Below are positions 50,059 to 59,051 of a DNA stretch of 64,000 nt, one piece after another. The notes below the pieces were generated by a model, which was not told the origin of the DNA, did no database searches, and worked only from the letters and a program-made list of their open reading frames with translations. The stretch comes from JAUVZL01 sp965603515. GTDB taxonomy: Bacteria; Hydrothermota; Tepidihabitantia; SM23-42. Each line of letters opens with the position of its first letter. Within the stretch, counting starts at the first letter, position 1. The position numbers were made by a program, and so were the translations under genes. The stretch lies in contig CBFDDH010000006.1 of NCBI GenBank assembly GCA_965603515.1, forward strand, positions 24,948 to 88,947, read 5' to 3'.

Positions 50059-51225
50059 CTAATCCTCTGGTTTTTTATATTGAATCCATTGTCCCTTTTT
50101 GATCTCGGGTTTTTCTTTTATCCAATACTTGGGATCAACATGAACCCGGTTTACGACAAACCCCCAATGTAGGTTAGGGCCTGTACATAAGCCGGTTCTG
50201 CCCAGTTTTCCGATGTACTGTCCTTTCTTGACTCTATCACCCTTTTCTACACACAATGAATCCAAATGAATATAAATCGTGTGTATTTTCTGACCATGGG
50301 CGATAACAATACTTTTGCCATGGACCTCTAGGTTCCTTGCCATGACAACAACGCCGTGATTAGGGGCATAGACCTTAGTACCTACGACATTTGCGATATC
50401 TACGGCTTTATGAGACCATTTGTCAAGGTTTTCATTGTAGCGTCGCGGTGTACCAAAGAGCCCGGTAATGGTTCCAGAACACGGCCAGATAAAGTCGCTG
50501 TCGTATAGAATTGAATCCGGGTTTTTACCGTAGGCGCGAGCAAAATAATTGCCTTCATACTTGAGCATTTCAAGGGTTTCTTCAGTGAGGACGCTGATAT
50601 CAAGATCAGCCGTGTCCTCTTCAGAAAAACCACCGGGGATGACTGTAAACGGCATCTCAAATTTTTTTGGCTCATTTTTTTTCTGATAACGCAGGGTCAT
50701 CATATAATCACCCGGTTCTGTATTCATCGGCACCGCAAGCACGGTATTATAGGTGTTGGGTGCAATTAGGTAAAGCTTATACGTTCGATACAGAAAATTG
50801 ATTTTTGGATCTTCCAAGGGTAGGATGACCGTAATATTGAGGTTCGCGATCTCCCCCTGGTGATAAGTATCTTTATCCATGGAAATCCGCTGGATCAAAC
50901 CATTGATGAGTGATACCACTGAGGTTTGACTGGCATCGAAAGAACGAATTTCATAATCAAGTCGAAGCATGACTGGCTCAAGAGTTTCATCAGGCATAGT
51001 CTGTTTGAATTCTATGATCTTGCTCGAGCGGACTAATCTACGCTCTAATGATATAGAAGGTTCATGTGCAACCGGCAGCGGTTCAGTTTCTTTATTAGCT
51101 TTTTCATCAACCGGATCAGCGGCTAGAATATTGTGCTCAAATGGTATGCTGAACCTGTGAGTAAAGCACGCCGCAATAAACAGAAGTAGTGATAGGCTAC
51201 GGAGTTTTTGCACAGCGGAACCCAT
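50059..51225 (-). CDS. M23 family protein with an altered HxH motif
   Basis: A 388-aa exported protein: signal peptide LSLLLFIAACFTH, a beta-rich region (residues 40-230, including VISMDKDTYHQGEIANLNIT-like Ig strands), then a C-terminal M23 domain. Zinc-site pieces are WSHKAVDIANVVGTKVYAP (His and Asp) and TIYIHLDS. The final HxH reads GPNLHWGFV, where the first His, a catalytic residue in LytM, is Asn. The domain may therefore be a non-catalytic regulator. GTG 51207 is an alternative start. It overlaps the upstream SUMF1-type gene by 29 bases. Confidence 0.85.
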   Translation of the reverse strand: MGSAVQKLRSLSLLLFIAACFTHRFSIPFEHNILAADPVDEKANKETEPLPVAHEPSISLERRLVRSSKIIEFKQTMPDETLEPVMLRLDYEIRSFDASQTSVVSLINGLIQRISMDKDTYHQGEIANLNITVILPLEDPKINFLYRTYKLYLIAPNTYNTVLAVPMNTEPGDYMMTLRYQKKNEPKKFEMPFTVIPGGFSEEDTADLDISVLTEETLEMLKYEGNYFARAYGKNPDSILYDSDFIWPCSGTITGLFGTPRRYNENLDKWSHKAVDIANVVGTKVYAPNHGVVVMARNLEVHGKSIVIAHGQKIHTIYIHLDSLCVEKGDRVKKGQYIGKLGRTGLCTGPNLHWGFVVNRVHVDPKYWIKEKPEIKKGQWIQYKKPED

Positions 51226-51985
51226 AATAGCGGTCCTGCACGAATGGTTTTAGTTCCATTCTTGATGAGCACTTCAAGTATTTAGGATTAATGCTCAACC
51301 ATGAGCCCCCTCGAAGTACCCGGGTGTAACCAGAATCAGGTCCAGTAGGATTTTTTTCTGGGCTGATCTTATAATATTCTTGGTCATAGAAATCCTGACA
51401 CCACTCCCAGACATTTCCTGCGACGTCATACAATCCGTAATTGTTCGGCGCATACTTCCCCACTGGAGCTGAGTAGTCATAACCATCTTTTTCTCTGAAT
51501 GGCTTGGGAGCATAATTGCATCTTTTTGCTACTGCCTCATCTCCCCATGGGAATTGTTTGCCTTCCAGGCCACCTCGCGCAGCGTATTCCCATTCTGCCT
51601 CAGTGGGTAAACGTTTACGCTTCCACTGGGTATAGGTCAGAGCATCGTAATAACTCACGCCAACGACTGGTTGATCAGGTTTATTAAGGTCTCGATCTCT
51701 GAAAAAGGGTGGTTTTGGATGACCGGTTGCTTCGATGAATTCCCTGTACTGACGATTCGTTACCTCATGTTTATCAATGAAGAAAGCGTCTATCCAGATC
51801 TTGTGCTTAGGACTTGCAGTGCCAGAATCACTGCCCATTGTAAAATATCCAGCTGGGATCAGAACCATGCCTTGAGGAGGTATAAAAACCAGTTCCTCAG
51901 TAACCTGTGGTGTTGGTTCTTCTGGTTTCCCGCAGTTTAAGAATATCAACGCTATAATTGCGACTATTAACAATGTATTTTTCAT
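51197..51985 (-). CDS. SUMF1/FGE-like lipoprotein
   Basis: A 262-aa lipoprotein (IALIFLNCGKPEEP, lipobox Cys near 19) with a formylglycine-generating-enzyme (sulfatase-modifying factor) domain. Motifs are GMVLIPAGYFTMGS, IDKHEVTNRQYREFIEAT, PVVGVSYYDALTY, LPTEAEWEYAARGG, GLYDVAGNVWEWCQD, RVLRGGSW and YYGFRCA. True FGE has a redox Cys pair in the C-terminal part. Here WLSINPKYLKCSSR offers only one Cys, so this is probably a structural relative as in many secreted proteins, not an active FGE. ATG 51985 is chosen because GGTGGAG lies at a good distance. Confidence 0.85.
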   Translation of the reverse strand: MKNTLLIVAIIALIFLNCGKPEEPTPQVTEELVFIPPQGMVLIPAGYFTMGSDSGTASPKHKIWIDAFFIDKHEVTNRQYREFIEATGHPKPPFFRDRDLNKPDQPVVGVSYYDALTYTQWKRKRLPTEAEWEYAARGGLEGKQFPWGDEAVAKRCNYAPKPFREKDGYDYSAPVGKYAPNNYGLYDVAGNVWEWCQDFYDQEYYKISPEKNPTGPDSGYTRVLRGGSWLSINPKYLKCSSRMELKPFVQDRYYGFRCAKTP

Positions 51986-52003
51986 GAGCTCCACCTTTTG
52001 GTG

Positions 52004-52031
52004 ATAATATCCAAAATAGCCTGTATGTCAA
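52004..52031 (-). promoter_or_regulatory. promoter of the SUMF1-M23 operon
   Basis: On the minus strand TTGACA (52031-52026), 16 bp, TATTAT (52009-52004), then a leader with GGTGGAG before ATG 51985. Confidence 0.75.
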
Positions 52032-52085
52032 TACAGTAACTTTTAATGAAGAACGTATGAGAAGACAGGCTTTAGATTTACACTA

Positions 52086-54512
52086 TTAGATACTGGAGCG
52101 ACGGCGGTCTTTCAGTTCTTGTTTTTTGCCTTTATTCCAGCTAGAGACTTTAGTGAAGTAACCGGTTACGCGGGTGATGTGATCGATATGATCGCTGCCA
52201 CAATGAGGACAAATTTCCCTGAGCCCTCTTGACGTTTTGAAACAACTGTTACAGGTTGTAAACTCTGGCGAGAAGGCGATTTGTGCATTACGGGTATTAC
52301 AGAATGTCTTTACTACAAAGTTGGCAATCGATTCTTTTGGCGGCTGTGATTCACCGAGCCAGACATGGGTTAATGCACCGGCTTCGATCATATCGTGGAA
52401 TTTACCTTCAATTTTTACACGGTCAATCGAGTCTAAATTGATCCCCACATTCAAATATGTCGAATTGGTGTAGTATATCGAGTCGGTTTTAATATCGCCT
52501 TTTACAATACTCAATGCCATGTTTGGAAAATGCTCAACATCAAGGCGGGCAAGACGATGGGCAGTGGATTCAGCAGGAGTTTGCTCGATGACAAAACGCA
52601 GTCCGTGAGTGCTTGATAGTGCTTTGACCCGCAAATACAGATACGCCAATACTCTGAGGCCGAAGCGTAAAGCGGTTTCATCCTCATGCATCTGTTTTCC
52701 TATATGGTATTCAACAAGCTCATTCAAGCCCAATAAACCGATCAAGTAGGTTGCTCGATGGAGCCTTAGATACTGTTCACCGTCTCTTTCCATAGTCAGC
52801 AGTGCGAGTGGTCCTTCATCTTTCAGCGAGATAATTTTCTCAATGAACTGTTTTTTCTGGAGGTGCGCCTTTACTACATGGTCGAGTAATCTATCGAGGT
52901 TCTTGTAGAGTAAATCATCATCGTGTTTGGATAAATAGGCAGCCCTGGGAAGATTCAACGTGACATTCTGGAGTGCAGTATAACGCATTTTCCACGGCTT
53001 ATTGGCATCTTCCAGGTCTGACTCCTCGAGTTTGAATGATAATCTGCAGCACTCTGATATTCTTGCGGTTTCCCCACGGTCAAATACATAGTAAGTATTG
53101 CCGCGTTTAGATGACACGTCAGCGATGTGATTTAAAAAGTCTTCCCAACCAGGAGTTTTAAAGAGGTTCTCGGTAATATGAACGAGTGGCTTGGGGAAGA
53201 AGAAGGGTCGACCTGTCCCATCGCCGTCCATGTAGATGTCAAAAAGAGCCCAGGCAAATCTTTGGGCATCTTTTGCATAATCACCATACTTCTTGCCCGT
53301 GTATTCACCGGCTGGACCAATCGCCTCGACATGTTTGAAATGCTTAGGGATTTCCCAGTAAATGTTGAGGTCTGAGAATATCGCCTGACCGCCTCTTGCC
53401 ACTGATTGCTGTGAATATTCAAATATGAGCATCTGGGCAACTTGATGTATTTCGCGGTCGTTCATTTTAGTTAAAAATGGTGCAAAAAAGACATTGACTG
53501 CATCCCAGCCAATTGCCCCAGCGAAATGTCCTTGTAGCGCTGCTGAGAATTTAACCATATGGGCTAGCAATGTATCAGCATGCTTTGCTGGTTTGGCTAT
53601 GGAGAGCGCGTTAGGTAGATTCAATCCAAATTTCTTCACATATTCTAAAGATTGACCCGAACAATAGGGGCGGTCACCAAAGCCCAGATCGTGCAGATGG
53701 ATATCCCCCTTTATATGCGCATCAGCAACATCACGGCTAAAAACCTCGGAAAGCATATACTGTTTCTTGACGGTCTCGGCGATAGTCATATTAGTCGCTT
53801 CCGGGTTGTGCGGAATATTTGCATTCTCTCGGTTCGCGTATAAGATGATTTTTTCTGCATCGTACAGAGGGATACCAAGTCGTGTGTGACGTAAGCGTGA
53901 ATTCTCTAGACCATGTTCGATAAGTTTCACGTTGACTATTTCTCGGATCAGCGATGAAGAGATAAGTCCCACATTAGAATTTAGAATCGTATCTTCGGTT
54001 TCTTCGGCGATTTTTAGTGCAATCTCTTGATCCAATCCGGTTTCATTCTGTAATGCATTGACGATTCTTGTTCGATCCCAGGAGACAAAATCATCGTCTG
54101 AAGTGCGTACAAATAAAGCATAGTCGGTTGTGTCTCGTTCTTCGGGCAGCTTGGAAAAAAGCTTCTTTTTTCTCAGTATTTCACGTTGTCTTCGGTAAAG
54201 GATATATGCCTTTGCCGTGCGAGCATGACCGCTTTCAATAAGTATTTTCTCTACCGCATCCTGGACTTCTTCGATTTCCGGTACTTTATTCCCCTTGAGG
54301 GTATAGAGAAACAAGACAACTTCATTGGCTAGTTTTTCTGCAAGCTCTCGGTCGTCTCCACCTATGGCTTTTGCTGCGGTATATATAGCATTAGTTATCT
54401 TCTTTTTGTCAAAGGCGACAACTGTTCCGTTTCTTTTCTTAATACTCTGAAAAATCGATTCCTCAGGGATTTCTTCAGAGATACCAATCCTCACGGATGT
54501 TTTGTCTGACAT
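52086..54512 (-). CDS. nrdD: anaerobic ribonucleoside-triphosphate reductase
   Basis: A glycyl-radical enzyme making deoxyribonucleotides without oxygen. The 808-aa protein has two N-terminal ATP-cone regions (VVAFDKKKITNAIYTAAKAI and FVSWDRTRIVNALQNETGLD), the class III core (DIHLHDLGFGDRPYCSGQSL, FSAALQGHFAGAIGWDAVN) and a C-terminal zinc site (CNSCFKTSRGLREICPHCG). The radical Gly is in RVTGYFTKVSSW. Two ATP cones allow allosteric control by dATP. The activase nrdG is not in the window. ATG 54512 overlaps nrdR by 22 bases, forming nrdR-nrdD behind NrdR boxes. Confidence 0.95.
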   Translation of the reverse strand: MSDKTSVRIGISEEIPEESIFQSIKKRNGTVVAFDKKKITNAIYTAAKAIGGDDRELAEKLANEVVLFLYTLKGNKVPEIEEVQDAVEKILIESGHARTAKAYILYRRQREILRKKKLFSKLPEERDTTDYALFVRTSDDDFVSWDRTRIVNALQNETGLDQEIALKIAEETEDTILNSNVGLISSSLIREIVNVKLIEHGLENSRLRHTRLGIPLYDAEKIILYANRENANIPHNPEATNMTIAETVKKQYMLSEVFSRDVADAHIKGDIHLHDLGFGDRPYCSGQSLEYVKKFGLNLPNALSIAKPAKHADTLLAHMVKFSAALQGHFAGAIGWDAVNVFFAPFLTKMNDREIHQVAQMLIFEYSQQSVARGGQAIFSDLNIYWEIPKHFKHVEAIGPAGEYTGKKYGDYAKDAQRFAWALFDIYMDGDGTGRPFFFPKPLVHITENLFKTPGWEDFLNHIADVSSKRGNTYYVFDRGETARISECCRLSFKLEESDLEDANKPWKMRYTALQNVTLNLPRAAYLSKHDDDLLYKNLDRLLDHVVKAHLQKKQFIEKIISLKDEGPLALLTMERDGEQYLRLHRATYLIGLLGLNELVEYHIGKQMHEDETALRFGLRVLAYLYLRVKALSSTHGLRFVIEQTPAESTAHRLARLDVEHFPNMALSIVKGDIKTDSIYYTNSTYLNVGINLDSIDRVKIEGKFHDMIEAGALTHVWLGESQPPKESIANFVVKTFCNTRNAQIAFSPEFTTCNSCFKTSRGLREICPHCGSDHIDHITRVTGYFTKVSSWNKGKKQELKDRRRSSI

Positions 54513-54967
54513 CTTTTCTCCTTTTTTAATTTTTTTAACTCGCTGGCAAATTTATCGATATTGGTGAATTTGCGGTATACCGATGCAAATCGCACATAAC
54601 TGACTTCATCGATTTCTAATAGATGCTCTAAAACCATACGCCCGAGTTCAGATGATTTTATCTCGGTTTGATATCTATCAGACACAACATCTTCGATATC
54701 ATTGACAATGGTCTCTAACTTCTCAGCCGACACGGGCCGCTTTCGGCACGCGGTTACAATACCATTAAGAAGTTTTGCTCGGTCGTAAGGTTCCCTTGTC
54801 TTGTTGCGTTTTACGACTACCAAAGGCATGCGCTCAATGGTTTCGTACGTGGTGAAGCGGAAAAGACAGTTAGTACACTTTCTCCTTCTGCGTATTACAG
54901 AACCAGATTGTGGCACTCTTGTTTCTAATACCCGGTCGCTATCCTTACCACATCTTGGACACTTCAT
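54491..54967 (-). CDS. nrdR: transcriptional repressor NrdR
   Basis: Represses ribonucleotide reductase genes in response to ATP/dATP. The 158-aa protein has the N-terminal zinc ribbon MKCPRCGKDSDRVLETR with KCTNCLFRFTTYETIE, then an ATP cone (VVKRNKTREPYDRAKLLNGI), and a helical end. Its ATG overlaps the stop of a 64-codon leader frame as ATGA. The order nrdR-nrdD and two NrdR-like boxes 140-190 bases upstream argue for autoregulation. Confidence 0.96.
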   Translation of the reverse strand: MKCPRCGKDSDRVLETRVPQSGSVIRRRRKCTNCLFRFTTYETIERMPLVVVKRNKTREPYDRAKLLNGIVTACRKRPVSAEKLETIVNDIEDVVSDRYQTEIKSSELGRMVLEHLLEIDEVSYVRFASVYRKFTNIDKFASELKKLKKEKRCQTKHP

Positions 54968-55158
54968 AAGATAAATGCTAAATTCAAAGCACTAAATCCT
55001 AAGCAAATACGAAATATCAAATTCAAATTACCAAAACCGTTTTTAACCTTCCGACCTACATCATTTAGTAAAAAATCAGATTTATGGGGTTTGAATTTAT
55101 TCGGGATTTCAGATACATATTGTGAAATATGCTTAAAATACACTACATATAGAGTCAT
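54964..55158 (-). CDS. doubtful 64-codon leader frame before nrdR
   Basis: The nrdR promoter places an ATG (55158) six bases after TATAAT, and from it a 64-residue frame (MTLYVVYFKHISQYVSEIPN ...) runs to a TGA overlapping the nrdR ATG. This fits a leaderless coding leader translationally coupled to nrdR. However, its latter half is made of AT-rich sequence like the spacer at 16610-16745, a non-coding repeat type, and the peptide has no known relative. It probably reflects a repeat inside the leader, but translation cannot be ruled out. Confidence 0.25.
   Translation of the reverse strand: MTLYVVYFKHISQYVSEIPNKFKPHKSDFLLNDVGRKVKNGFGNLNLIFRICLGFSALNLAFIL
55110..55155 (-). promoter_or_regulatory. 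pair of NrdR boxes
   Basis: ACACTACATATAGAGT at 55140-55155 matches the NrdR box (acaCwAtATaTwGtgt) at 14 of 16 positions. A weaker copy (core CACAATATGTA on the minus strand) lies at 55110-55125. Their centres are 30 bp apart, close to the three-turn spacing expected of NrdR boxes, and the first box begins just downstream of the transcription start. Confidence 0.6.
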
Positions 55159-55164
55159 TGTTTA

Positions 55165-55192
55165 ATTATAACCACAATTTGATATTTGTCAA
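55165..55192 (-). promoter_or_regulatory. promoter of nrdR-nrdD
   Basis: On the minus strand TTGACA (55192-55187), 16 bp, TATAAT (55170-55165), directly upstream of the NrdR box at 55140-55155. Confidence 0.87.
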
Positions 55193-55203
55193 GAGGGAAG
55201 ATG

Positions 55204-55320
55204 AGCTCGGTGAAACCGAGCAGTGATTGAGTAATTTGGTTATTAGGTTATTACGTAATTAGTTTTTTTCTCTGTATATCTGGATATTTCAATAACTTAA
55301 TGACTCAATCACTTAGTAAC
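55204..55320. repeat. long imperfect inverted repeat element
   Basis: A GCTCGGT/ACCGAGC hairpin (55205-55221) is followed by AGTGATTGAGT, about 75 bases rich in TTATTA and TAATTA, and the inverted copy ACTCAATCACT near 55307-55317. It ends just before the YihY stop codon. It looks like a dispersed non-coding repeat. Confidence 0.45.
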
Positions 55321-55326
55321 CAATTT

Positions 55327-56118
55327 TTATTTCTTAAGGTGTTTCCTTCGGGCGTAGATATAGCTGAGTTCAGCGCCGAACAGAAAAATGTATGCAGAGT
55401 AATAGACCCACAAGAAAATGACTACTAAGGTGGACAACGAACCAAATACTCTGGAATAATCTACCATTCTGGTAATATAAAAGGTAAAGAGAAACTTCGC
55501 TACTTCCCAGGCAATACCAGTAAACACGGCGCCAAACATAGCATCCTTGAATTGCACCTTACGGTTCGGGAATTGCCAGTAGATCAAGGCAAATAAGAGG
55601 ATACTCAAGATAATGCTGAACTGGGGAGGAAGCATCGCTGAGCCCTCAGCGCCAACTGCCTTTGCTACAAGGTTGGCGAAAATTGATCCCAAAAGGAGAA
55701 TGATTACAAGAAATGCCGAACCAATTGTCAAAAGACTCTTACGGAAAAAAGGTCGGTCCTTCTTGACCTTCCAGATAACATTAAGGGTTGATTCTAAAGC
55801 ACGGAATATACTCGCCGCACCCCAGAGAAAACCGAGTAAACCAGCGATTGCAATAACAATTGAATTCTGCTTTATCAGTGAAATATTATTGATAATCTCA
55901 TTGATATTGACTGGAAATGCTTGTTTTAGATAAGGCATGATCTTATCGATGACACCCTCTGAAGAACCCATGATAAAGACTGAGAGCGAAATGAGACCGA
56001 GGAGAAGAGGGAAGAGGCTAAAGGTAGTTGCATGCACCAGTGCAGAAGCAAGGAGGGGACACCGGTCAGTACTGAATTTCTTGTATGCTTTTTTGAAATA
56101 CCAAGAGAACTGCTTCAC
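55327..56118 (-). CDS. YihY/BrkB family inner-membrane protein
   Basis: A 263-aa membrane protein with six helices and the family motifs ALVHATTFSLFPLLLGLI, ALIYWQFPNRKVQFKDAMFG and FGSLSTLVVIFLWVYYSAYIFLFGAEL. The family was once called ribonuclease BN in error. Its true role, perhaps lipid transport, is unsettled. ATG 56118 overlaps the amidohydrolase stop codon by four bases (ATGA), so it is coupled to it. It is the last gene of the trkH-amidohydrolase-yihY operon. Confidence 0.88.
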   Translation of the reverse strand: MKQFSWYFKKAYKKFSTDRCPLLASALVHATTFSLFPLLLGLISLSVFIMGSSEGVIDKIMPYLKQAFPVNINEIINNISLIKQNSIVIAIAGLLGFLWGAASIFRALESTLNVIWKVKKDRPFFRKSLLTIGSAFLVIILLLGSIFANLVAKAVGAEGSAMLPPQFSIILSILLFALIYWQFPNRKVQFKDAMFGAVFTGIAWEVAKFLFTFYITRMVDYSRVFGSLSTLVVIFLWVYYSAYIFLFGAELSYIYARRKHLKK

Positions 56119-57617
56119 AACTTCTTTTGATAAACGATATCACCGTTGACCATGGTCATCAATACTTTGATCCGGTCCATATTGGTCTGCGTGAATAGGT
56201 TATTGTCAATCACCACGAGGTCAGCGAGAAAACCCTTTTCAATTATCCCTTTCTTGTTTTCGTCAAATGTGGCGTAGGCGCCTCCTGCTGTATAGTTCCT
56301 AAAAGCAGATTCAGGTTTTAGCCTGCCACATGCAAAGGGATGATGGATGGCACCATGAAAACCGAAGAGCGGATCCAAGGGCATGCAGTCTGAGCCAAAT
56401 ACCAATTTCACTCCAGCATCTGATAACTGCTTAAAACAATTCATGGTTTTGTATCTATTGCCAAGATACTGTTCGTACATATTTCCGGGTCTTTGCCATT
56501 TTCTCGCGAAATTTGGCTGCATAGAACAGATCAAGTCGAGATCAGCGATATCCTTGATCAAAGACTGATTAAGGATTTCGAGATGTTCAAGCCGGTGGCG
56601 TAATGGATTCTGCGTTCTGGTGATGATTTTTTTCAGAACTTCAAGGGCTTGGGCAGTAGCGCGGTCGCCGATCGTGTGGATCATAAGCTGGATACCATGT
56701 TTTTTTGCAGCGCTAGCTATCTGTTCAAGTTTCTGTCGCGTTATTAGAATCTTGCCATATCTTCTGGTCCGTACATAGGGATTGGTTAACGCCGCGGTTT
56801 TGGCACCGATTGAACCATCGAGGAAGATTTTTATGCCGGAGAATCTCAAGAAATCATCACCCAAACCAGATGAGAGTCCGGCGTTCTGAATATCTTTGAA
56901 ATGTTTAAGTAAAACATAGACAGAAAACCTTAGTTTCAAACCACGGTTTCTGTTTATGATCTGTAACAGGCGGAAACGCCGGATATCTGTTATTTCATGG
57001 ACTGATGTTATCCCTTTTTTCAGTGCTTCAGAAGTACCCAGTTTCAAAGCTTTTTGGAGCATTGTTTTATCAGGTTTGAAAATATCATTCAAATTAAGGG
57101 CAATATTTTCATAAAGGTGACCGTTTTTTCTGTTCACGGTGCGCCACTTATTCGATATATAGCTCAGTCCACGGGAATTGACCACGGCAAAGTGACCGCA
57201 GATACGGCGCATGATAATCGGTTTCTCTTTTGATATTTTGTCGAGCGTGTGCCGATTCAGGTCTTCTGATCTGAATGAAGACCAATCGCTTTCGTCCCAG
57301 TTAGAAGCAAAGACGACCTTTTTGTCTTTAGTTAGCCCGGCGCGAAGTTTTTCAAGGCAGTCATTCAAAGACTTGCATTTTCCAAGGTTAATGCGTTGGC
57401 GTTCAATGCCCAGAGAAATGAGATGGGTGTGGCTATCAATGAAGCCGGGAATAACATAGTTTCCTTTCAGGTTATACTGCTTTGTTGTTGGTGGCAGTTT
57501 AGGTTTTTTCGTGTAGGTTTTTTCTATTATGCCGTTTCTGATCTGAATTGCCCGGATCTTTTTGTGCGGCTTGCGAAAATCAAGAAAATGTGCATTATAC
57601 AACAGAATCGATTTCAC
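56115..57617 (-). CDS. YtcJ-like amidohydrolase
   Basis: A 500-aa metal-dependent hydrolase of the amidohydrolase_3 family (YtcJ/NfdA type). The motifs are PGFIDSHTHLISLG (metal His pair), ASNWDESDW, DGSIGAKTAAL, QLMIHTIGDRATAQAL, RHRLEHLE and FGSDCMPLDP, with GFLADLVVIDNNLFT at the end. Substrates in the family include N-substituted formamides and aryl amides, and here the substrate is unknown. It lies 7 bases after trkH and overlaps yihY. Confidence 0.88.
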   Translation of the reverse strand: MKSILLYNAHFLDFRKPHKKIRAIQIRNGIIEKTYTKKPKLPPTTKQYNLKGNYVIPGFIDSHTHLISLGIERQRINLGKCKSLNDCLEKLRAGLTKDKKVVFASNWDESDWSSFRSEDLNRHTLDKISKEKPIIMRRICGHFAVVNSRGLSYISNKWRTVNRKNGHLYENIALNLNDIFKPDKTMLQKALKLGTSEALKKGITSVHEITDIRRFRLLQIINRNRGLKLRFSVYVLLKHFKDIQNAGLSSGLGDDFLRFSGIKIFLDGSIGAKTAALTNPYVRTRRYGKILITRQKLEQIASAAKKHGIQLMIHTIGDRATAQALEVLKKIITRTQNPLRHRLEHLEILNQSLIKDIADLDLICSMQPNFARKWQRPGNMYEQYLGNRYKTMNCFKQLSDAGVKLVFGSDCMPLDPLFGFHGAIHHPFACGRLKPESAFRNYTAGGAYATFDENKKGIIEKGFLADLVVIDNNLFTQTNMDRIKVLMTMVNGDIVYQKKL

Positions 57618-57624
57618 CCTGGGG

Positions 57625-58971
57625 CTACCCGATTACAATAGGTTCTTCAGGATATTTGAAATCCATGGGGTGCGGTCGCAAAAGCGCACTGCCAATAGTG
57701 ATTGTTCCTACACGACCAGTTATCATGGTCATTATTATCACCAGTTTGCTGATCCATGAAAGATCATATGAAAAACTGCAGAAGGGATTCAGGGCTGAAC
57801 CTAAAGAAAGTCCAACTGTTCCCAAAGCTGAAAAGACCTCAAAAAGAGCTTTAAGGGGTCGTGGATTGTCAAAAAGCATGATCAAGGTGAACGAAAGGAT
57901 AATAACAAAGATAGCTATGCCAACAATGACGAATGACCTGAAAGCCTGCTCAATAGGTATCCTTTTCCGATGTGTGGAGATATCACCGTGGCGACCCAGG
58001 AGCAATTCTTTTATCCATTTGCAGAGCAAGGCAAAGGTTGTTGTTTTAATACCACCGCCAGTACCTCCAGGAGAAGCACCGACGAACATGAAGAGCATAA
58101 ACATAAAAAGGGTGATTGGTGAAAACATTGATATGGTAAAGGTGTTGAATCCAGCAGTCCTTGGTGTAACTGCCTGAAAAAATGAAAGGAGGACCTTTTC
58201 AGCAAATGTATATCCCTGCAATGCATGGTGGCCTTCACGTACAAGAATGAATATCGTGCCAAAAACAATAAAGGCTAGCGTTGTTCTTATCACAATAGTA
58301 GTGTGCAAGGACAAACGTTTCTTGGCTCTTTTTATAAATGTCGTGAAAACATCAGAGATGACAATAAAACCCAGGCCACCAATAATAAACAATGCAGCGG
58401 CGGTAAGCGGTACACCGGGCGAACTTGAAAAGAGGCTCATGTTTTCTGAAAAACTCGAGAAGCCGGCATTACAGAAGGCAGATACCGCGTGAAAAAATGC
58501 ATGGCCTAGAGCAGCAAGCGGGCTGAATTTTTTCAAGAAAAAGATGTACAAGAGTATGGTGCCAGTTAGTTCTAGAGCAATGGTTATTCGAAATACGCGC
58601 CAGGCAAAACGTTTCAGGTTTTCAAAAGAAAGGACATTGATCGATTCCTTGAAAAGAACTCGGTCACGCAAGGATATTTTTCTGCCGAGAAAAAAGAAGA
58701 AGGTTGTCGAAAGGGTCATGTAACCAAGACCACCGATTTGAATGAGCGTAAGGATAATACATTTCCCAAATAAGGTAAAGTCAAGTGCCGTATTCTTGAC
58801 GATCAAGCCGGTAACACATAGGCCGGATGAAGCGGTAAATAGCGCGTCAATGACTGAAATACCATTGGTCGTGGAAAATGGCAGAAGCAGTAGCAGTGTG
58901 CCAACGCCGATAATGCCAAGATAGCCAAAAATCAAAAGGCGTGGCGCGTCTATTTCTTTAGAAAATTTCAT
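57625..58971 (-). CDS. TrkH/KtrB family potassium uptake protein
   Basis: The membrane subunit of a potassium transporter. The 448-aa protein has the four pore loops of the family: TASSGLCVTGL, HAVSAFCNAGFSSF, VTPRTAGFNTF and SALGTVGLSLG, each with a filter Gly. The length is closer to KtrB/NtpJ than to E. coli TrkH. The cytoplasmic gating partner (TrkA/KtrA) is not in the window. The ATG lies six bases after a TACACT -10, so the mRNA is predicted to be leaderless, and the gene heads an operon with the amidohydrolase and yihY. Confidence 0.92.
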   Translation of the reverse strand: MKFSKEIDAPRLLIFGYLGIIGVGTLLLLLPFSTTNGISVIDALFTASSGLCVTGLIVKNTALDFTLFGKCIILTLIQIGGLGYMTLSTTFFFFLGRKISLRDRVLFKESINVLSFENLKRFAWRVFRITIALELTGTILLYIFFLKKFSPLAALGHAFFHAVSAFCNAGFSSFSENMSLFSSSPGVPLTAAALFIIGGLGFIVISDVFTTFIKRAKKRLSLHTTIVIRTTLAFIVFGTIFILVREGHHALQGYTFAEKVLLSFFQAVTPRTAGFNTFTISMFSPITLFMFMLFMFVGASPGGTGGGIKTTTFALLCKWIKELLLGRHGDISTHRKRIPIEQAFRSFVIVGIAIFVIILSFTLIMLFDNPRPLKALFEVFSALGTVGLSLGSALNPFCSFSYDLSWISKLVIIMTMITGRVGTITIGSALLRPHPMDFKYPEEPIVIG

Positions 58972-58977
58972 TAAATT

Positions 58978-59005
58978 AGTGTATTCTTTTTCAAATGATT
59001 GTCAA
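58978..59005 (-). promoter_or_regulatory. leaderless promoter of the trkH operon
   Basis: On the minus strand TTGACA (59005-59000), 16 bp, TACACT (58983-58978), then six bases to the ATG at 58971. Confidence 0.75.
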
Positions 59006-59051
59006 GATGCCTGAAAGAGCTGCGAATACTTCTTTCAAACTTTCTGATTTT

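Noticed and set aside
51197..51985. SUMF1-like protein as an active sulfatase activator
   Set aside because: It lacks the expected Cys pair and no sulfatase is nearby. The fold is widespread among lipoproteins.
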